The notes under the pieces: model-generated | What the model saw: only the letters and a program-made list of their open reading frames with translations | The model's database searches: none | What the model was told of the DNA's origin: nothing | Made by a program: the position numbers and the translations under genes | Shown: piece after piece, positions 25,616 through 34,910 of the stretch | How positions within the stretch are numbered: the first letter of the stretch is position 1 | Layout of the letters: each line of letters begins with the position of its first letter | Assembly: GCF_000222485.1 (NCBI RefSeq) | Contig: NC_015914.1 | Location: 6,157,274-6,221,273, forward strand | Length of the DNA: 64,000 bases | Source of the DNA: Cyclobacterium marinum DSM 745 | GTDB taxonomy: Bacteria > Bacteroidota > Bacteroidia > Cytophagales > Cyclobacteriaceae | Direction: 5' to 3'

Positions 25616-26929
25616 TTAAATAAATTGATTCAGGATATTTTCATACATTTCTTGCTTACCACTTGTCATTTTCGGCTCACCAATTTCCATTGCATGGCTT
25701 CTTAATGCTTCCAAATCTAGTTTTCCACTTTCAAAGTCTTTTCCTTTTCCTCCATCAAAGGAAGCATAACGGTTCTTTCTTAAGGTTTGGTAATCTGAAT
25801 GCACCATGATATCATTGGCAATAACCAAACTCCTTGCAAAGGCATCCATACTTCCTACATGAGCATGAAATAGATCGTCCAAATCTGTAGAGTTTCTTCT
25901 AATTTTTGCATCAAAATTCACTCCACCTGTGGTAAATCCGGGGCCTTGCAAAAGTACCAGCATGGCTTCTGTCAATTCTTGTAGATTGATGGCAAATTGG
26001 TCAGTATCCCAACCATTTTGGTAGTCTCCTCTATTGGCATCAATACTTCCCAAAAGACCTGCATCCGTGGCAACTTGCAATTCATGTTGGAAGGTATGTC
26101 CTGCAAGGGTGGCATGGTTCACTTCCAAATTTAGCTTAAAGTCTTTGTCTAACCCAAAATGTCTAAGAAATCCAATAACAGTAGCTGCATCATAATCGTA
26201 CTGATGTTTGGTTGGCTCCATCGGCTTTGGTTCAATAAGAAAGGTACCTTCAAAACCCTGCTTTCTTCCATAATCTCTGGCCATCGTTAAAAACTGGGCC
26301 AAGTGCTCAGTTTCACGTTTCATATCAGTATTCAACAATGACATATAACCTTCTCTACCGCCCCAAAAAACATAATTTTCACCTCCAAGTTCAATCGTTG
26401 CATCAATGGCATTTTTCACCTGGGTTGCAGCTCTACTTACCACATCAAAGTCAGGGTTGGTAGCTGCTCCGTTCATATACCGTGGATGACTAAATACGTT
26501 AGCCGTTCCCCAAAGTAGTTTTATTCCGGTCTCTTTTTGCTTTTGCTTGGCATAATCTACGATTGCCCCCATATGTTTTTCATAGGTTGCAATGCTGTCT
26601 CCTTCATCGATCAGGTCAATGTCATGAAAGCAATAAAAAGGAGCTCCAATTTTACCGATAAATTCAAAGGCTGCATCCATTTTGTCTTTAGCTCTTTGAA
26701 TTGGATCATTGGATTGGTCCCATTTATGAACCATTGTACCCGGGCCAAAAGGATCATTTCCGGTGGCACAGAATGAATGCCAATAGGCTATTGCAAAACG
26801 AAAATGCTCTTTCATTGTCTTCCCGGCAATTACCCGGCTCTCATCGTAATATTTGAAAGCCAAGGGATTTTTTGAATCCTTTCCTTCAAACTTAATCTTA
26901 TCAATCTCAGGAAAAAACATATCTGACAT
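25616..26929 (-). CDS. xylA: Xylose isomerase
   Basis: Metal-dependent isomerase of 437 residues converting xylose to xylulose, of the long (class II) type. Active-site motifs are FCFHDIDL-like ([14 protein letters not shown] near 98-111, catalytic His and acid), [50 protein letters not shown], and [16 protein letters not shown] with metal-binding Asp and Glu residues. It is the last gene of a minus-strand group with xylulokinase 39 bases upstream and the sugar symporter before that. Cytoplasmic. Confidence 0.97.
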   Translation of the reverse strand: MSDMFFPEIDKIKFEGKDSKNPLAFKYYDESRVIAGKTMKEHFRFAIAYWHSFCATGNDPFGPGTMVHKWDQSNDPIQRAKDKMDAAFEFIGKIGAPFYCFHDIDLIDEGDSIATYEKHMGAIVDYAKQKQKETGIKLLWGTANVFSHPRYMNGAATNPDFDVVSRAATQVKNAIDATIELGGENYVFWGGREGYMSLLNTDMKRETEHLAQFLTMARDYGRKQGFEGTFLIEPKPMEPTKHQYDYDAATVIGFLRHFGLDKDFKLNLEVNHATLAGHTFQHELQVATDAGLLGSIDANRGDYQNGWDTDQFAINLQELTEAMLVLLQGPGFTTGGVNFDAKIRRNSTDLDDLFHAHVGSMDAFARSLVIANDIMVHSDYQTLRKNRYASFDGGKGKDFESGKLDLEALRSHAMEIGEPKMTSGKQEMYENILNQFI

Positions 26930-26968
26930 AATTCAATTTTTGTTAGGTATTAGATAAGTATATTAATT

Positions 26969-28459
26969 TTATTTTACTTGGTTCAAGCAATTCTCCCACT
27001 GCTGATAAACCGCTCCGTAGGCTTCTATCTTTTGGGTATCAGGTTCAAAATCCTGGATTTTCACCAAACCTTGAAAAGCTTCCTCAGGCCCTGCATATAT
27101 CCCTGCGCCAATTCCGGCTCCCCTAGCAGCCCCCTGAGCACCGTCTGTATCGTACAATTCTAGAGATACATTGTTCATGTTAACAAATGCTTCCCTAAAA
27201 ATAGGACTTAAAAACATGTTTGCTTTTCCGGCCTTTACAGTTTTCAGGTTTAGTCCCATATTTTTCATGATGTTGAAGCCATAAGTTAATGCAGAAACAA
27301 TACCTTCTTGCCCTGCACGGAACACATGCCTTTTATCATGTTTCAAAAGATTCAATTGGGACAAATGTGCTCCAACATGCTTATTTTCCATAATTCGTTC
27401 AACTCCATTACCAAAAGGTAAAAAACTCAAACCTTCAGCGCCTATAGGTACTTCAGCAGCCATGGTATTCATTGCCTCATAATCCAAGGATTGATCTCCA
27501 AAAGAACGTTTCAACCAACTGTTTAATATCCCCGTTCCATTGATGCAAAGCAACACGCCGTATCTTGGATTGTCTTTCCGGTGATTGACATGAACAAAGG
27601 TGTTTACCCTAGACAGTGGATCATAAACAGGCTTGGTGCTTACACCAAATACAGTCCCTGAAGTTCCAGCTGTAGTGGCCAATTCCCCTTCTTCAAGCAC
27701 ATTCAATGAAAAAGCATTATTAGGTTGATCTCCTGCTCTATAAGTTACCGGAATACCGGCATCTAAGCCCAGATCTTGTGCTACCTGAGGCAGAACCCTT
27801 CCTTGCTCACCAAATGAAGAAACAGCTTTTGGAAGTAAATTAGCATCAATTCCATAGTGGTCCAGTAATTTGTCAGCAATATTATTTTCAAGGAAATCCC
27901 AGAACACACCTTCAGACAGCCCTGACTCTGAAGTAAGAATTTCACCTGTGAGTTTCATCGCTATATAATCACCCGGAAGCATAATTTTATGGGCTTTCTC
28001 AAAATTTTCAGGCTCATTTTCTTTTACCCATTTAAGTTTCGAAGCGGTAAAGTTGCCCGGAGAATTTAGAAGGTGGCTCAGGCAATACTCACTCCCTAAA
28101 CCGGCAAAAGCCTGGTTACCAATAGCAACAGCCCTACTATCGCACCATATAATGGCAGGCCTTATCACAGACAAGTCCTTGTCTACCATCACCAAGCCGT
28201 GCATTTGGTAAGAAATACCTATTCCTTTAATCTCACCCGATTTGACTTGTCCTTTAGCTATTATCTCTTTTGATGTTTCTTTGATGTAATTCCACCACAA
28301 TTCAGGGTCTTGTTCTGCCCAATCTTTTTGTGGAGAATCAATACTCATTTCTACTTCCGGAAGTCCCTTTGCTGCTACTACTTTACCTGAATCTGCATCC
28401 AGAAGGGTAGCTTTCACCGAAGAACTACCTATATCATATCCAATAAGGAGTTGTCTCAT
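26969..28459 (-). CDS. xylB: Xylulokinase
   Basis: FGGY-family kinase of 496 residues that phosphorylates xylulose with ATP to xylulose 5-phosphate, the entry to the pentose phosphate pathway. It has the N-terminal phosphate-1 loop YDIGSSSVKATLLD, GISYQMHGLV with the conserved Met-His-Gly, WCDSRA, the phosphate-2 loop TTAGTSGTVFG near 265-275, and the C-terminal GAQGAARGAGIGAG adenosine-site loop. The gaps of 20 and 39 bases to the symporter and xylA indicate one operon. Confidence 0.95.
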   Translation of the reverse strand: MRQLLIGYDIGSSSVKATLLDADSGKVVAAKGLPEVEMSIDSPQKDWAEQDPELWWNYIKETSKEIIAKGQVKSGEIKGIGISYQMHGLVMVDKDLSVIRPAIIWCDSRAVAIGNQAFAGLGSEYCLSHLLNSPGNFTASKLKWVKENEPENFEKAHKIMLPGDYIAMKLTGEILTSESGLSEGVFWDFLENNIADKLLDHYGIDANLLPKAVSSFGEQGRVLPQVAQDLGLDAGIPVTYRAGDQPNNAFSLNVLEEGELATTAGTSGTVFGVSTKPVYDPLSRVNTFVHVNHRKDNPRYGVLLCINGTGILNSWLKRSFGDQSLDYEAMNTMAAEVPIGAEGLSFLPFGNGVERIMENKHVGAHLSQLNLLKHDKRHVFRAGQEGIVSALTYGFNIMKNMGLNLKTVKAGKANMFLSPIFREAFVNMNNVSLELYDTDGAQGAARGAGIGAGIYAGPEEAFQGLVKIQDFEPDTQKIEAYGAVYQQWENCLNQVK

Positions 28460-28479
28460 TTAAAATCAAAAATTTTATT

Positions 28480-30123
28480 TTACCAAAACACAATGTATAA
28501 AGCTGCGATTATACCAGAAATCAAAATTGCTCCAATCTTAAACTGAGTACTTGTTTTGAAAAGATCTTTGCTGATTTCTATTCCTTTAGGATGATCCTTG
28601 CCCTTGCCTTCAACCAAACTTATGGCAATAATTAATCCTGAAATTATCAAAAAGACCAGTCCCATTCTATCAATAAAAGGTAAGTTGGGTGTCAAAAATT
28701 TAAATGCAGCGGACAATGGTATGGTCAAGGCCGCTGCGGTTAATGCAGCATTCGATGTTGTTTTTTTCCAAAAGAACCCAAAAACAAAAATGGCAAAAAC
28801 CCCGGGAGAGACAAACCCAGTGTACTCCTGAATGTATTGAAATGCCTGATCCAATTCACGAAGAGCCGGTGCTACTATAGCAGCCACTATAAAGGCAACA
28901 ATTGCCGTAATTCTACCTACCCTTACTTGCTTTTTTTCAGAGGCATTTTCATCAAAGAAATTTTTGTAAACATCCAATGTAAATATAGTAGAGGTACTAT
29001 TGGCCATAGAAGCTAAAGAAGATACAATAGCGGCAGTCAATGCAGCAAAGGCTAATCCCTTCAGCCCTGAGGGTAGCAATTGTAAAAGTGTGGGATAAGC
29101 CCTGTCTGATTTAATAATACCAGTCATTGGGTCAGTCATAGAATCAGCAAAAGAAGGATCTATCTCCTGATTTACAATTACATAAGCAGCAATACCCGGA
29201 ATAACCACAATCAACGGCATAAGCAGTTTAAGAAAGCCTGCGAAAACCATACCTTTCTGGGCTTCATTCAATGATTTAGCAGCAAGGGCTCTTTGTGTTA
29301 TGTACTGATTAAATCCCCAATAACTTAAGTTAACTACCCACATACCACCTATTAATACAGAAAGTCCCGGTAAATCCATGTAAGCATCTCTTTCTCCTCC
29401 AGCCCCATCAGGTATCATCATTTCTCCTTTTTCAATAATCATATTAAAATGACTTGATGCCTCCGTTAAGAGGGTGGAGAAACCTTGGAAAACATTTCCC
29501 GACCCAACGATGGACAAGGCAAGATAAGTAGTGGCAAGACCACCTAAAACTAAAAAGAACACTTGGACTACATCTGTCCATGCGACGGCTTTTAACCCAC
29601 CATAAATGGAATACAACATAGCAAATACGGCTAGTCCGGCAATCCCATACACCATAGGTACTCCTAGTATCGTTTCAAGGCTTAATGCTCCTAAATAAAG
29701 TACAGAGGTTAGGTTGACAAATACATATACCAGTAGCCAGAATACAGCCATCACAGTTCTAACACGACTATCATATCGTTTCAGTAAAAATTGAGGCATG
29801 GTACTTATGCCTTCTTTTAAGTAAACCGGTAAAAAGAAGATGGCCACTATTAACAGCGTAGCAGCTGCCATCCACTCGTAAGTAGAAATTGCCAGCCCAA
29901 GGGCAAATCCCGAACCTGACATACCAATAAACTGTTCGGCAGAAATATTGGATGCAATCAACGAAGCTCCAACTGCCCACCAAGGTAAAGCTTTGCTTGC
30001 CAAGAAGTAATCATTGGAATTTTTTACGTGTCCCTCTTTCTCTCTTGATACAAAGTATCCCATTAAAATGATAAGGATACAATAACCAATAAAAATGGCG
30101 AGGTCTAAAGTGGTGAAATTCAT
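28480..30123 (-). CDS. Sodium/sugar symporter (SSS family, SglT-like)
   Basis: Membrane protein of 547 residues with about 14 helices. It carries the sodium:solute symporter features of the vSGLT group: a first helix with DLAIFIGYCILI, the unwound segment SNISAEQFIGMSGSGFALGL near 58-77 and YSIYGGLKAVAWTDVVQ near 170, with RAYPTLLQLLPSGLKGLAFAALTAAIVSS carrying later sodium-site serines. It is the first gene of the operon with xylB and xylA, so xylose (or a close sugar) is the probable substrate. The long gap upstream should contain the operon promoter. No XylR-type regulator is in the window. Confidence 0.9.
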   Translation of the reverse strand: MNFTTLDLAIFIGYCILIILMGYFVSREKEGHVKNSNDYFLASKALPWWAVGASLIASNISAEQFIGMSGSGFALGLAISTYEWMAAATLLIVAIFFLPVYLKEGISTMPQFLLKRYDSRVRTVMAVFWLLVYVFVNLTSVLYLGALSLETILGVPMVYGIAGLAVFAMLYSIYGGLKAVAWTDVVQVFFLVLGGLATTYLALSIVGSGNVFQGFSTLLTEASSHFNMIIEKGEMMIPDGAGGERDAYMDLPGLSVLIGGMWVVNLSYWGFNQYITQRALAAKSLNEAQKGMVFAGFLKLLMPLIVVIPGIAAYVIVNQEIDPSFADSMTDPMTGIIKSDRAYPTLLQLLPSGLKGLAFAALTAAIVSSLASMANSTSTIFTLDVYKNFFDENASEKKQVRVGRITAIVAFIVAAIVAPALRELDQAFQYIQEYTGFVSPGVFAIFVFGFFWKKTTSNAALTAAALTIPLSAAFKFLTPNLPFIDRMGLVFLIISGLIIAISLVEGKGKDHPKGIEISKDLFKTSTQFKIGAILISGIIAALYIVFW

Positions 30124-30699
30124 GAAATTTGGATTAATGGGTTTGAGGTTTTGTCAATTCGATTGAGTATTAGGTGTCAAAAATTAATGTGCAATATAAT
30201 CAATTAAGGTTTTGATAAAATAAAATACCTTAGAAAGTCCTTCACTCTTTTCAAATGGCATCAACGAAAGTCGAATGGTTCCCCAAGATTAAAACCCACA
30301 ATTCTTGGCCGTCATAATTTCATTATACAAACCTATTTTAGCTGTGTCAACTGCTACATGTCAGAGAAAGTCAGCAAAAAATAGGCTAAATGATTATTAA
30401 CTTTTGACGCCTTGGTTGTTCAGTAAAATCAAATACCAACCTATCGTAGCTTCCTTTGTACCCCTTTCGGCTTCCCGGTGAACATTATTGTATCTGGATC
30501 ATTACATTAAAAGATCTTCAAGACCTATTTTTTCTCTCCTTTAGCGGAAAACTAATTTTTAATTTTCAGATCAACCGAAATATTATAATTATAGTAAAGA
30601 ATTAAATACATTAATTTTTCTTTGGCAGGTAATTAAATCTTGAAATGAGAACTCTGGCAGTCTTTTTGCCTCTGTACAGATAAACATTTTTATAACATT
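30124..30699. other. Divergent intergenic region, symporter / GreA-like gene
   Basis: About 576 bases with no open frame of note. As it separates divergent starts it must hold promoters for the xylose operon and the GreA-like gene, but I see no clear TAnnTTTG box with a -33 partner, and no riboswitch-like structure. Confidence 0.4.
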
Positions 30700-31161
30700 A
30701 TGGAAAAATTAAACTTCAAAAAAAGAGTAATGGAAGAAGCCGTCAGGCGCCAAGAAAGCATAGTGTCGGACTTTAGGCAAAGAATAAAGGAAATTAGAGA
30801 AGGGGAACAACAGCCACAAGATGAGCCAGTTGAATATGATCAACAAGGACAAGAAGATGAGAGTGCACTTGTGATCAACAGAATTGGACGGGAATTGGAT
30901 TTTGTCATCGATGAATTAGATTTCTTAAAACAAATGAGAACAGCTGATAATATATTGGATGAAGTCACCCTCGGGGCTATTGTTATAACCGACTGCATGA
31001 CCTTCTTTCCAAGCGTAAGTTTAGAGCAATTTGAGGTGGATGGTCAGAATTTGTTTGGGATTTCTAAAAATGCTCCGCTTTACAAGGAAATGAAAGGCAA
31101 GAAAAAAGGAGATACTTTTGGGTTAAACGGTAAATCTTATAAGATACTAGACTTGTATTAA
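30700..31161 (+). CDS. GreA/GreB-like transcription elongation factor
   Basis: Protein of 153 residues. Residues 1-80 are highly charged and helical with an acidic Gln-rich middle (EQQPQDEPVEYDQQ), like a coiled coil broken by a linker. Residues 88-153 resemble the FKBP-like C-terminal domain of Gre factors: LGAIVITDCMTFFPS, ISKNAPLYKEMKGKKKGDTF and GKSYKILDLY, where the canonical domain has ISPxSPxGxALLGKxxGD. The short N-terminus is unlike the 70-residue coiled coil of E. coli GreA, so cleavage stimulation is uncertain. It probably binds RNA polymerase; it stands alone on the plus strand. Confidence 0.6.
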   Translation: MEKLNFKKRVMEEAVRRQESIVSDFRQRIKEIREGEQQPQDEPVEYDQQGQEDESALVINRIGRELDFVIDELDFLKQMRTADNILDEVTLGAIVITDCMTFFPSVSLEQFEVDGQNLFGISKNAPLYKEMKGKKKGDTFGLNGKSYKILDLY

Positions 31162-31300
31162 AACCTATTTTGATGAAACATTAATATCAATTAATATTTT
31201 AGCTTTTTATATTTGAGATTCTTATAAAACCCAAAAAAAAGAATCAGGGGTTGGGTTCTCCCATATCGTAAAGCCATAAAAAATTCAAAACATCCTTCAA

Positions 31301-31341
31301 ATGTAAAGGGATTACGAATTCACTCCGTGGTCCCTTTACAT
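31301..31341. terminator. Hairpin between GreA-like and DUF2490 genes
   Basis: ATGTAAAGGGA pairs perfectly with TCCCTTTACAT, with an inner ACG/CGT pair stack. It lies between convergent genes. The T content after it is moderate on both strands, so it may terminate either or both. Confidence 0.5.
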
Positions 31342-31386
31342 CAAGAAAGTTTTTAAGTTTTATTTTAAGGCAATGGCTAATTATAG

Positions 31387-32070
31387 TTAAAAATTTAAAT
31401 ACCATCCAAACTTAAACCATGTCCTATGCCTCAAGTCAGGATCAAAAAATCGATCTGTTCTATAGTCAATCCCCGCTTGAAATTTCTGGCTTCCTTTAGA
31501 AAGATGTCCCAATGATGCAACTGCTCGATTTTCGAGCCCACTCACTCTAGCCTGATAGCTATAAAGGACCTCATCACTAAAGACCAAATAAAATTCTCCC
31601 GGATCTAAACTTTTTCCTTCTATTGGGATTTCGAAAGAAATTCTATACCTCACCCGGTAGTCATTTTTTTCAAAAGGAGAATAAGTCTGGTCAAAACGTA
31701 CTCTATGCCCAATTTTATAATTTCTAGGCAATTGAAGTATGGATATTTGCTGGATTGTCCTATGGCTATTGTCTCCTCTGCTATCTACACGGTACTGATA
31801 GCCGGCAGCAATATCAATAAACGGATTAACCTTTGTGCCCAAGAACCCTTGAAAATCAGTCAAGTTATGAAAATACCCAACATCAAGATCCTTTCCTTCA
31901 AACTTTTCGGCCATACCATGTTGGCTCTCTATTTTACCAATAATTTTTAATTTTTCTGTCGCTTTAAAACCCACCTGAAATTCAGGGAAAAATCCAAATA
32001 AACGGACGGTTCCTTGGGCCATTATTTGTACCGGAAGTAATAGAAATAAAATAAGTAATAGTTTTTGCAT
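31387..32070 (-). CDS. DUF2490 family outer-membrane-like protein
   Basis: Protein of 227 residues with a Sec signal peptide (1-18, LLLILFLLLPVQIMAQ). The body is a series of alternating beta strands rich in Tyr, Arg and Phe (GYQYRVDSRGDNSHRT, NDYRVRYRISFEIP, QKFQAGIDYRTDRF) ending in KFGWYLNF, whose final aromatic residue fits an outer-membrane beta-barrel. This is the DUF2490 pattern; function unknown. Its ATG overlaps the stop codon of the upstream secreted protein by one base, so the two are translated together. Confidence 0.7.
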   Translation of the reverse strand: MQKLLLILFLLLPVQIMAQGTVRLFGFFPEFQVGFKATEKLKIIGKIESQHGMAEKFEGKDLDVGYFHNLTDFQGFLGTKVNPFIDIAAGYQYRVDSRGDNSHRTIQQISILQLPRNYKIGHRVRFDQTYSPFEKNDYRVRYRISFEIPIEGKSLDPGEFYLVFSDEVLYSYQARVSGLENRAVASLGHLSKGSQKFQAGIDYRTDRFFDPDLRHRTWFKFGWYLNF

Positions 32071-32645
32071 TAAAAGAATAGATTATTAGAAGGTGCCAGA
32101 ACGATTTCTCTTTTCATTAAAAGTTCACCCTCCTTATCAAACAATCCTTCCCATAATTTTTTTTCACTAGATGTTTTACCATAAAATTCCACTTCATATT
32201 TAATTTCAACTGCATCGGATTTTTTAGAAACTATCCAATTTTTAAGATTTTCGTCACTTCCGGTATATTGAATTTGAATCTTTCGTATTTTAGTTTTCAA
32301 AAATTGTTCCGAAAAATATTTTGAAATATTCTGTTTTACCTCTACTGGAAGTTTCCTCCAATGTACTATTACTTCAATATCCTCTAAGGTACCATCTTTA
32401 CTAAACTCTACACTGTACTTTTTTTTCTTTTGGTGAAATTTAGCTTCATAACTATGGCTTTCTGCTGAAGTTTCAAAGTACCATTTCAACTTTTTTTTCT
32501 GATCAAACACTTCTTCCACCCAAGAAACCGATTTAAAGGGAACTTCTCTACTCAAGACCTTGCTTTCCTTTTCAATCTTCACCTGAGCATTGGAAATTAA
32601 CGGAAACATGCACATAAACCAAACAACACAATTTAATTTTACCAT
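32070..32645 (-). CDS. Secreted PepSY-like protein
   Basis: Protein of 191 residues with a signal peptide (1-20, VWFMCMFPLISNAQ). I do not recognise the family with certainty. The middle, YSVEFSKDGTLEDIEVIVHW then LPVEVKQNISKYF, follows the strand-turn-helix pattern of PepSY-like/BLIP-fold repeats, and the next KIRKIQIQYTG to YEVEFYGK fits a second strand pair. It is translationally coupled to the DUF2490 barrel gene, so the two may act together at the envelope. Confidence 0.6.
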   Translation of the reverse strand: MVKLNCVVWFMCMFPLISNAQVKIEKESKVLSREVPFKSVSWVEEVFDQKKKLKWYFETSAESHSYEAKFHQKKKKYSVEFSKDGTLEDIEVIVHWRKLPVEVKQNISKYFSEQFLKTKIRKIQIQYTGSDENLKNWIVSKKSDAVEIKYEVEFYGKTSSEKKLWEGLFDKEGELLMKREIVLAPSNNLFF

Positions 32646-32987
32646 TTTTACCGGATTTACTGACTATCAGATTTTTAAAGTTTTTACTCAAAGTAAAAAC
32701 CTTAAATCACCAATAGAGGCCAGTCATTTAAATGATGAAATTGTTAAATAATTATTAAGTACAGCCTATAATATTTAAATCCTGAATGGAATTATTGATG
32801 GGATTTAAAAATTTCACCCTAACAATTAATGCTGAAATAGGCCAAACCTAGTCCTTAATAAATTCAAATGGCCTGATTCTAAGTAAACACATTAGAATCA
32901 GGCCATTTACTCAATTACCTAACTAATCTAGAATAAATTTAGTTAGCCGGTTCTACAAATAATAACAACAAAAACCATGCAGGTTAA
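32646..32987. other. Gene-free stretch containing a terminator
   Basis: About 342 bases between the secreted PepSY-like gene and the M81 gene, both on the minus strand. It holds the terminator at 32866-32908; no other feature is visible. Confidence 0.5.
32866..32908 (-). terminator. Terminator after the M81 gene
   Basis: AAATGGCCTGATTCTAA pairs perfectly with TTAGAATCAGGCCATTT (17 base pairs, nine-base loop), 80 bases after the M81/MlrC-like gene. Confidence 0.7.
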
Positions 32988-34577
32988 TTAAAACTCATGA
33001 GACAAAGGCACTAATCTTGCACTTAAATCCGGAGTTTCCATATTTTTATCAAACGGAAACATCGGTCGGTTAATGCGTTTAAATTCCAAACGCTCTAGAT
33101 CCTGATCGACACCTCCCGGAGTGAGGGCCATGATCCAATCTGCCCTCATGTCGTATAATTCCGGTACAAGGTAACCAATTTTGACAACTACAATATCTGT
33201 TTCTTTTGGATTGAGACCAAGGTCTGTAAAATCCTTCTCCTTGTGATAGGGCTTTCTTTTTTTAGTTACAATCACATGAACACTGCCCACTTTTACAACC
33301 ACTTCAATTTCCGCATTCTTATCACCCTCTTCTATTGCTGTCACCGTACCTGAAAGTAATAATGGCGGCGCAAAACGGTCATCTACCGCAGCTCCCACCT
33401 TAGCAGATACTTTACCCCCAACGCCAACCTCCAAAGCAGCTTCTACCAAATCAGGGCCGGGAATTGATGCATAAATAAGCGAAGGCCCTGACGTTGATTT
33501 AAATTCCGGTCTATCAAGTATTTCCCTTAATGTCCAAGTTACATCCCCTGCCCCTCCGGCTGTTGGATTGTCCCCCATGTCACTGATCATAAAAGGTGAT
33601 TTATCACTAGCAATTGCCATATCCAAACTTTCCTTTAGGCTGGCAGTAGGTGCAATAAATTCAAATTTGTTCCGTCTCTCCCAAAAACTTGTGGCAAGTT
33701 CCTCTGCGGTTTGTGTAACCTTTTCCTTTTCATCTCCTGTAACCATAACCACAGCATGGTTTCGAGGCTCATCTGCCCAAGCATAACCTACCCAAATTGC
33801 CGCATCAACTATCCCTTCCTGTTGAGTAGCTGGATTTACGGCCGCATATAAACTTTTTCCAGGTTCAACACGGGTACTGGTTTTTTCCCCAGGCAGTAAA
33901 ATAGGTATGGGCACCCAAGCTTTAAATGCAGGCTTTCCTTTTCCCGATTCTAATCGATCTAACAAATTATTGACAGCACGTTTTTTCGATTCCAATGCGT
34001 CTTCATGAGGCGCCATTCGGTAGCAAGTAATTAAGTCAGAATTACCGGCAAGTCGCCAAGAAACATTTCCATGTAAATCCATAGAGGTAGAAATGATGGT
34101 CTCTTTTCCTATTACTTCTCTAATTCTTTCAATAAAGTCACCTTCAGGATCATCAAGGCCTACCACACTCATGGCCCCATGAATATCAAAAAACAATCCA
34201 TCATAAGGTAGGTTTTCCTTTAATCTTTCCAACGTCTCACCCACCAATGATTCGTAAGCTTCCCTGGAAACTATCCCTCCCGGAATAGCATGTCCTCTTA
34301 AGGTAGGAAACCAATTAGCCCTGGATCTATTAATTGAATCAGGTTTCATAAAGGGATAATAATCAAACACTTCCTCACCCCGGCGAGCAAGGAAGGCATC
34401 TTCTTCTGATACTGCCGGTGAAAAAGTACTTGACTCTATGGCCAACCCTGCAATAGCCACCCTAGGGAGGTCAGCTTTTTCTTTTGTGCTTTCCGGTGAT
34501 TTGCCTCCACAATCACTAAACAGCAGCAAAATACTGAATAAGCACAAAAAGGAATAGGTAGATTTTTCTCTTAACAT
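32988..34577 (-). CDS. M81-family metallopeptidase-like lipoprotein (MlrC-like)
   Basis: Protein of 529 residues related to MlrC, the zinc protein known from microcystin and cyclic-peptide breakdown. The N-terminus is a probable lipoprotein signal (CLFSILLLFSDCGG). The MlrC N-domain (about 40-330) has ESSTFSP, GLFFDIHGAMSV, STSMDLHGNVS and CYRMAPHEDALES, giving the family's candidate metal ligands. The MlrC C-domain (about 335-520) has ISDMGDNPTAGGAGDVT and ends with the usual PGGVDQ region. Most relatives are cytoplasmic, so an anchored form outside the membrane is unusual. The physiological substrate is unknown. Confidence 0.85.
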   Translation of the reverse strand: MLREKSTYSFLCLFSILLLFSDCGGKSPESTKEKADLPRVAIAGLAIESSTFSPAVSEEDAFLARRGEEVFDYYPFMKPDSINRSRANWFPTLRGHAIPGGIVSREAYESLVGETLERLKENLPYDGLFFDIHGAMSVVGLDDPEGDFIERIREVIGKETIISTSMDLHGNVSWRLAGNSDLITCYRMAPHEDALESKKRAVNNLLDRLESGKGKPAFKAWVPIPILLPGEKTSTRVEPGKSLYAAVNPATQQEGIVDAAIWVGYAWADEPRNHAVVMVTGDEKEKVTQTAEELATSFWERRNKFEFIAPTASLKESLDMAIASDKSPFMISDMGDNPTAGGAGDVTWTLREILDRPEFKSTSGPSLIYASIPGPDLVEAALEVGVGGKVSAKVGAAVDDRFAPPLLLSGTVTAIEEGDKNAEIEVVVKVGSVHVIVTKKRKPYHKEKDFTDLGLNPKETDIVVVKIGYLVPELYDMRADWIMALTPGGVDQDLERLEFKRINRPMFPFDKNMETPDLSARLVPLSHEF

Positions 34578-34910
34578 AGTAGCAATATTAAATGATAATA
34601 ATGACTTGCATTCGACAAAAAATCATCGAATAATCTAAAATAAGTTAATTTTTAACACATATTCTACTAACATTAACAATTTAATTGAATAAGGTCTCCA
34701 AATTAACACCATCCTAAGGTTCATAATTCAATGGTATCTCTCATTAATTATGATCAATAAAGTTTTTTGTGAATTGGCAAAAACATTCTAATAAATATTA
34801 ACATCATTAAGCTGTTATTCTAGTTTTAATTGTTTGCTAACCTTTACAATGAATTTGCCTTTATAAGGTTTATTTTAGTATCTTTCCCTTTTAATCCTAA
34901 ATATCATTTT
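34578..34910. other. Divergent region, M81 gene / beta-lactamase-like gene
   Basis: About 333 bases that carry the promoters of two divergent genes. A plausible plus-strand promoter is listed separately; on the minus strand I see none with confidence. Confidence 0.4.
34854..34886 (+). promoter_or_regulatory. Possible Bacteroidota promoter of the beta-lactamase-like gene
   Basis: TTTG at 34854-34857 and TATCTTTC at 34879-34886 (seven of eight to TAnnTTTG) are 21 bases apart, within the -33/-7 spacing of this phylum, about 25 bases upstream of the ATG at 34911. Confidence 0.35.
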
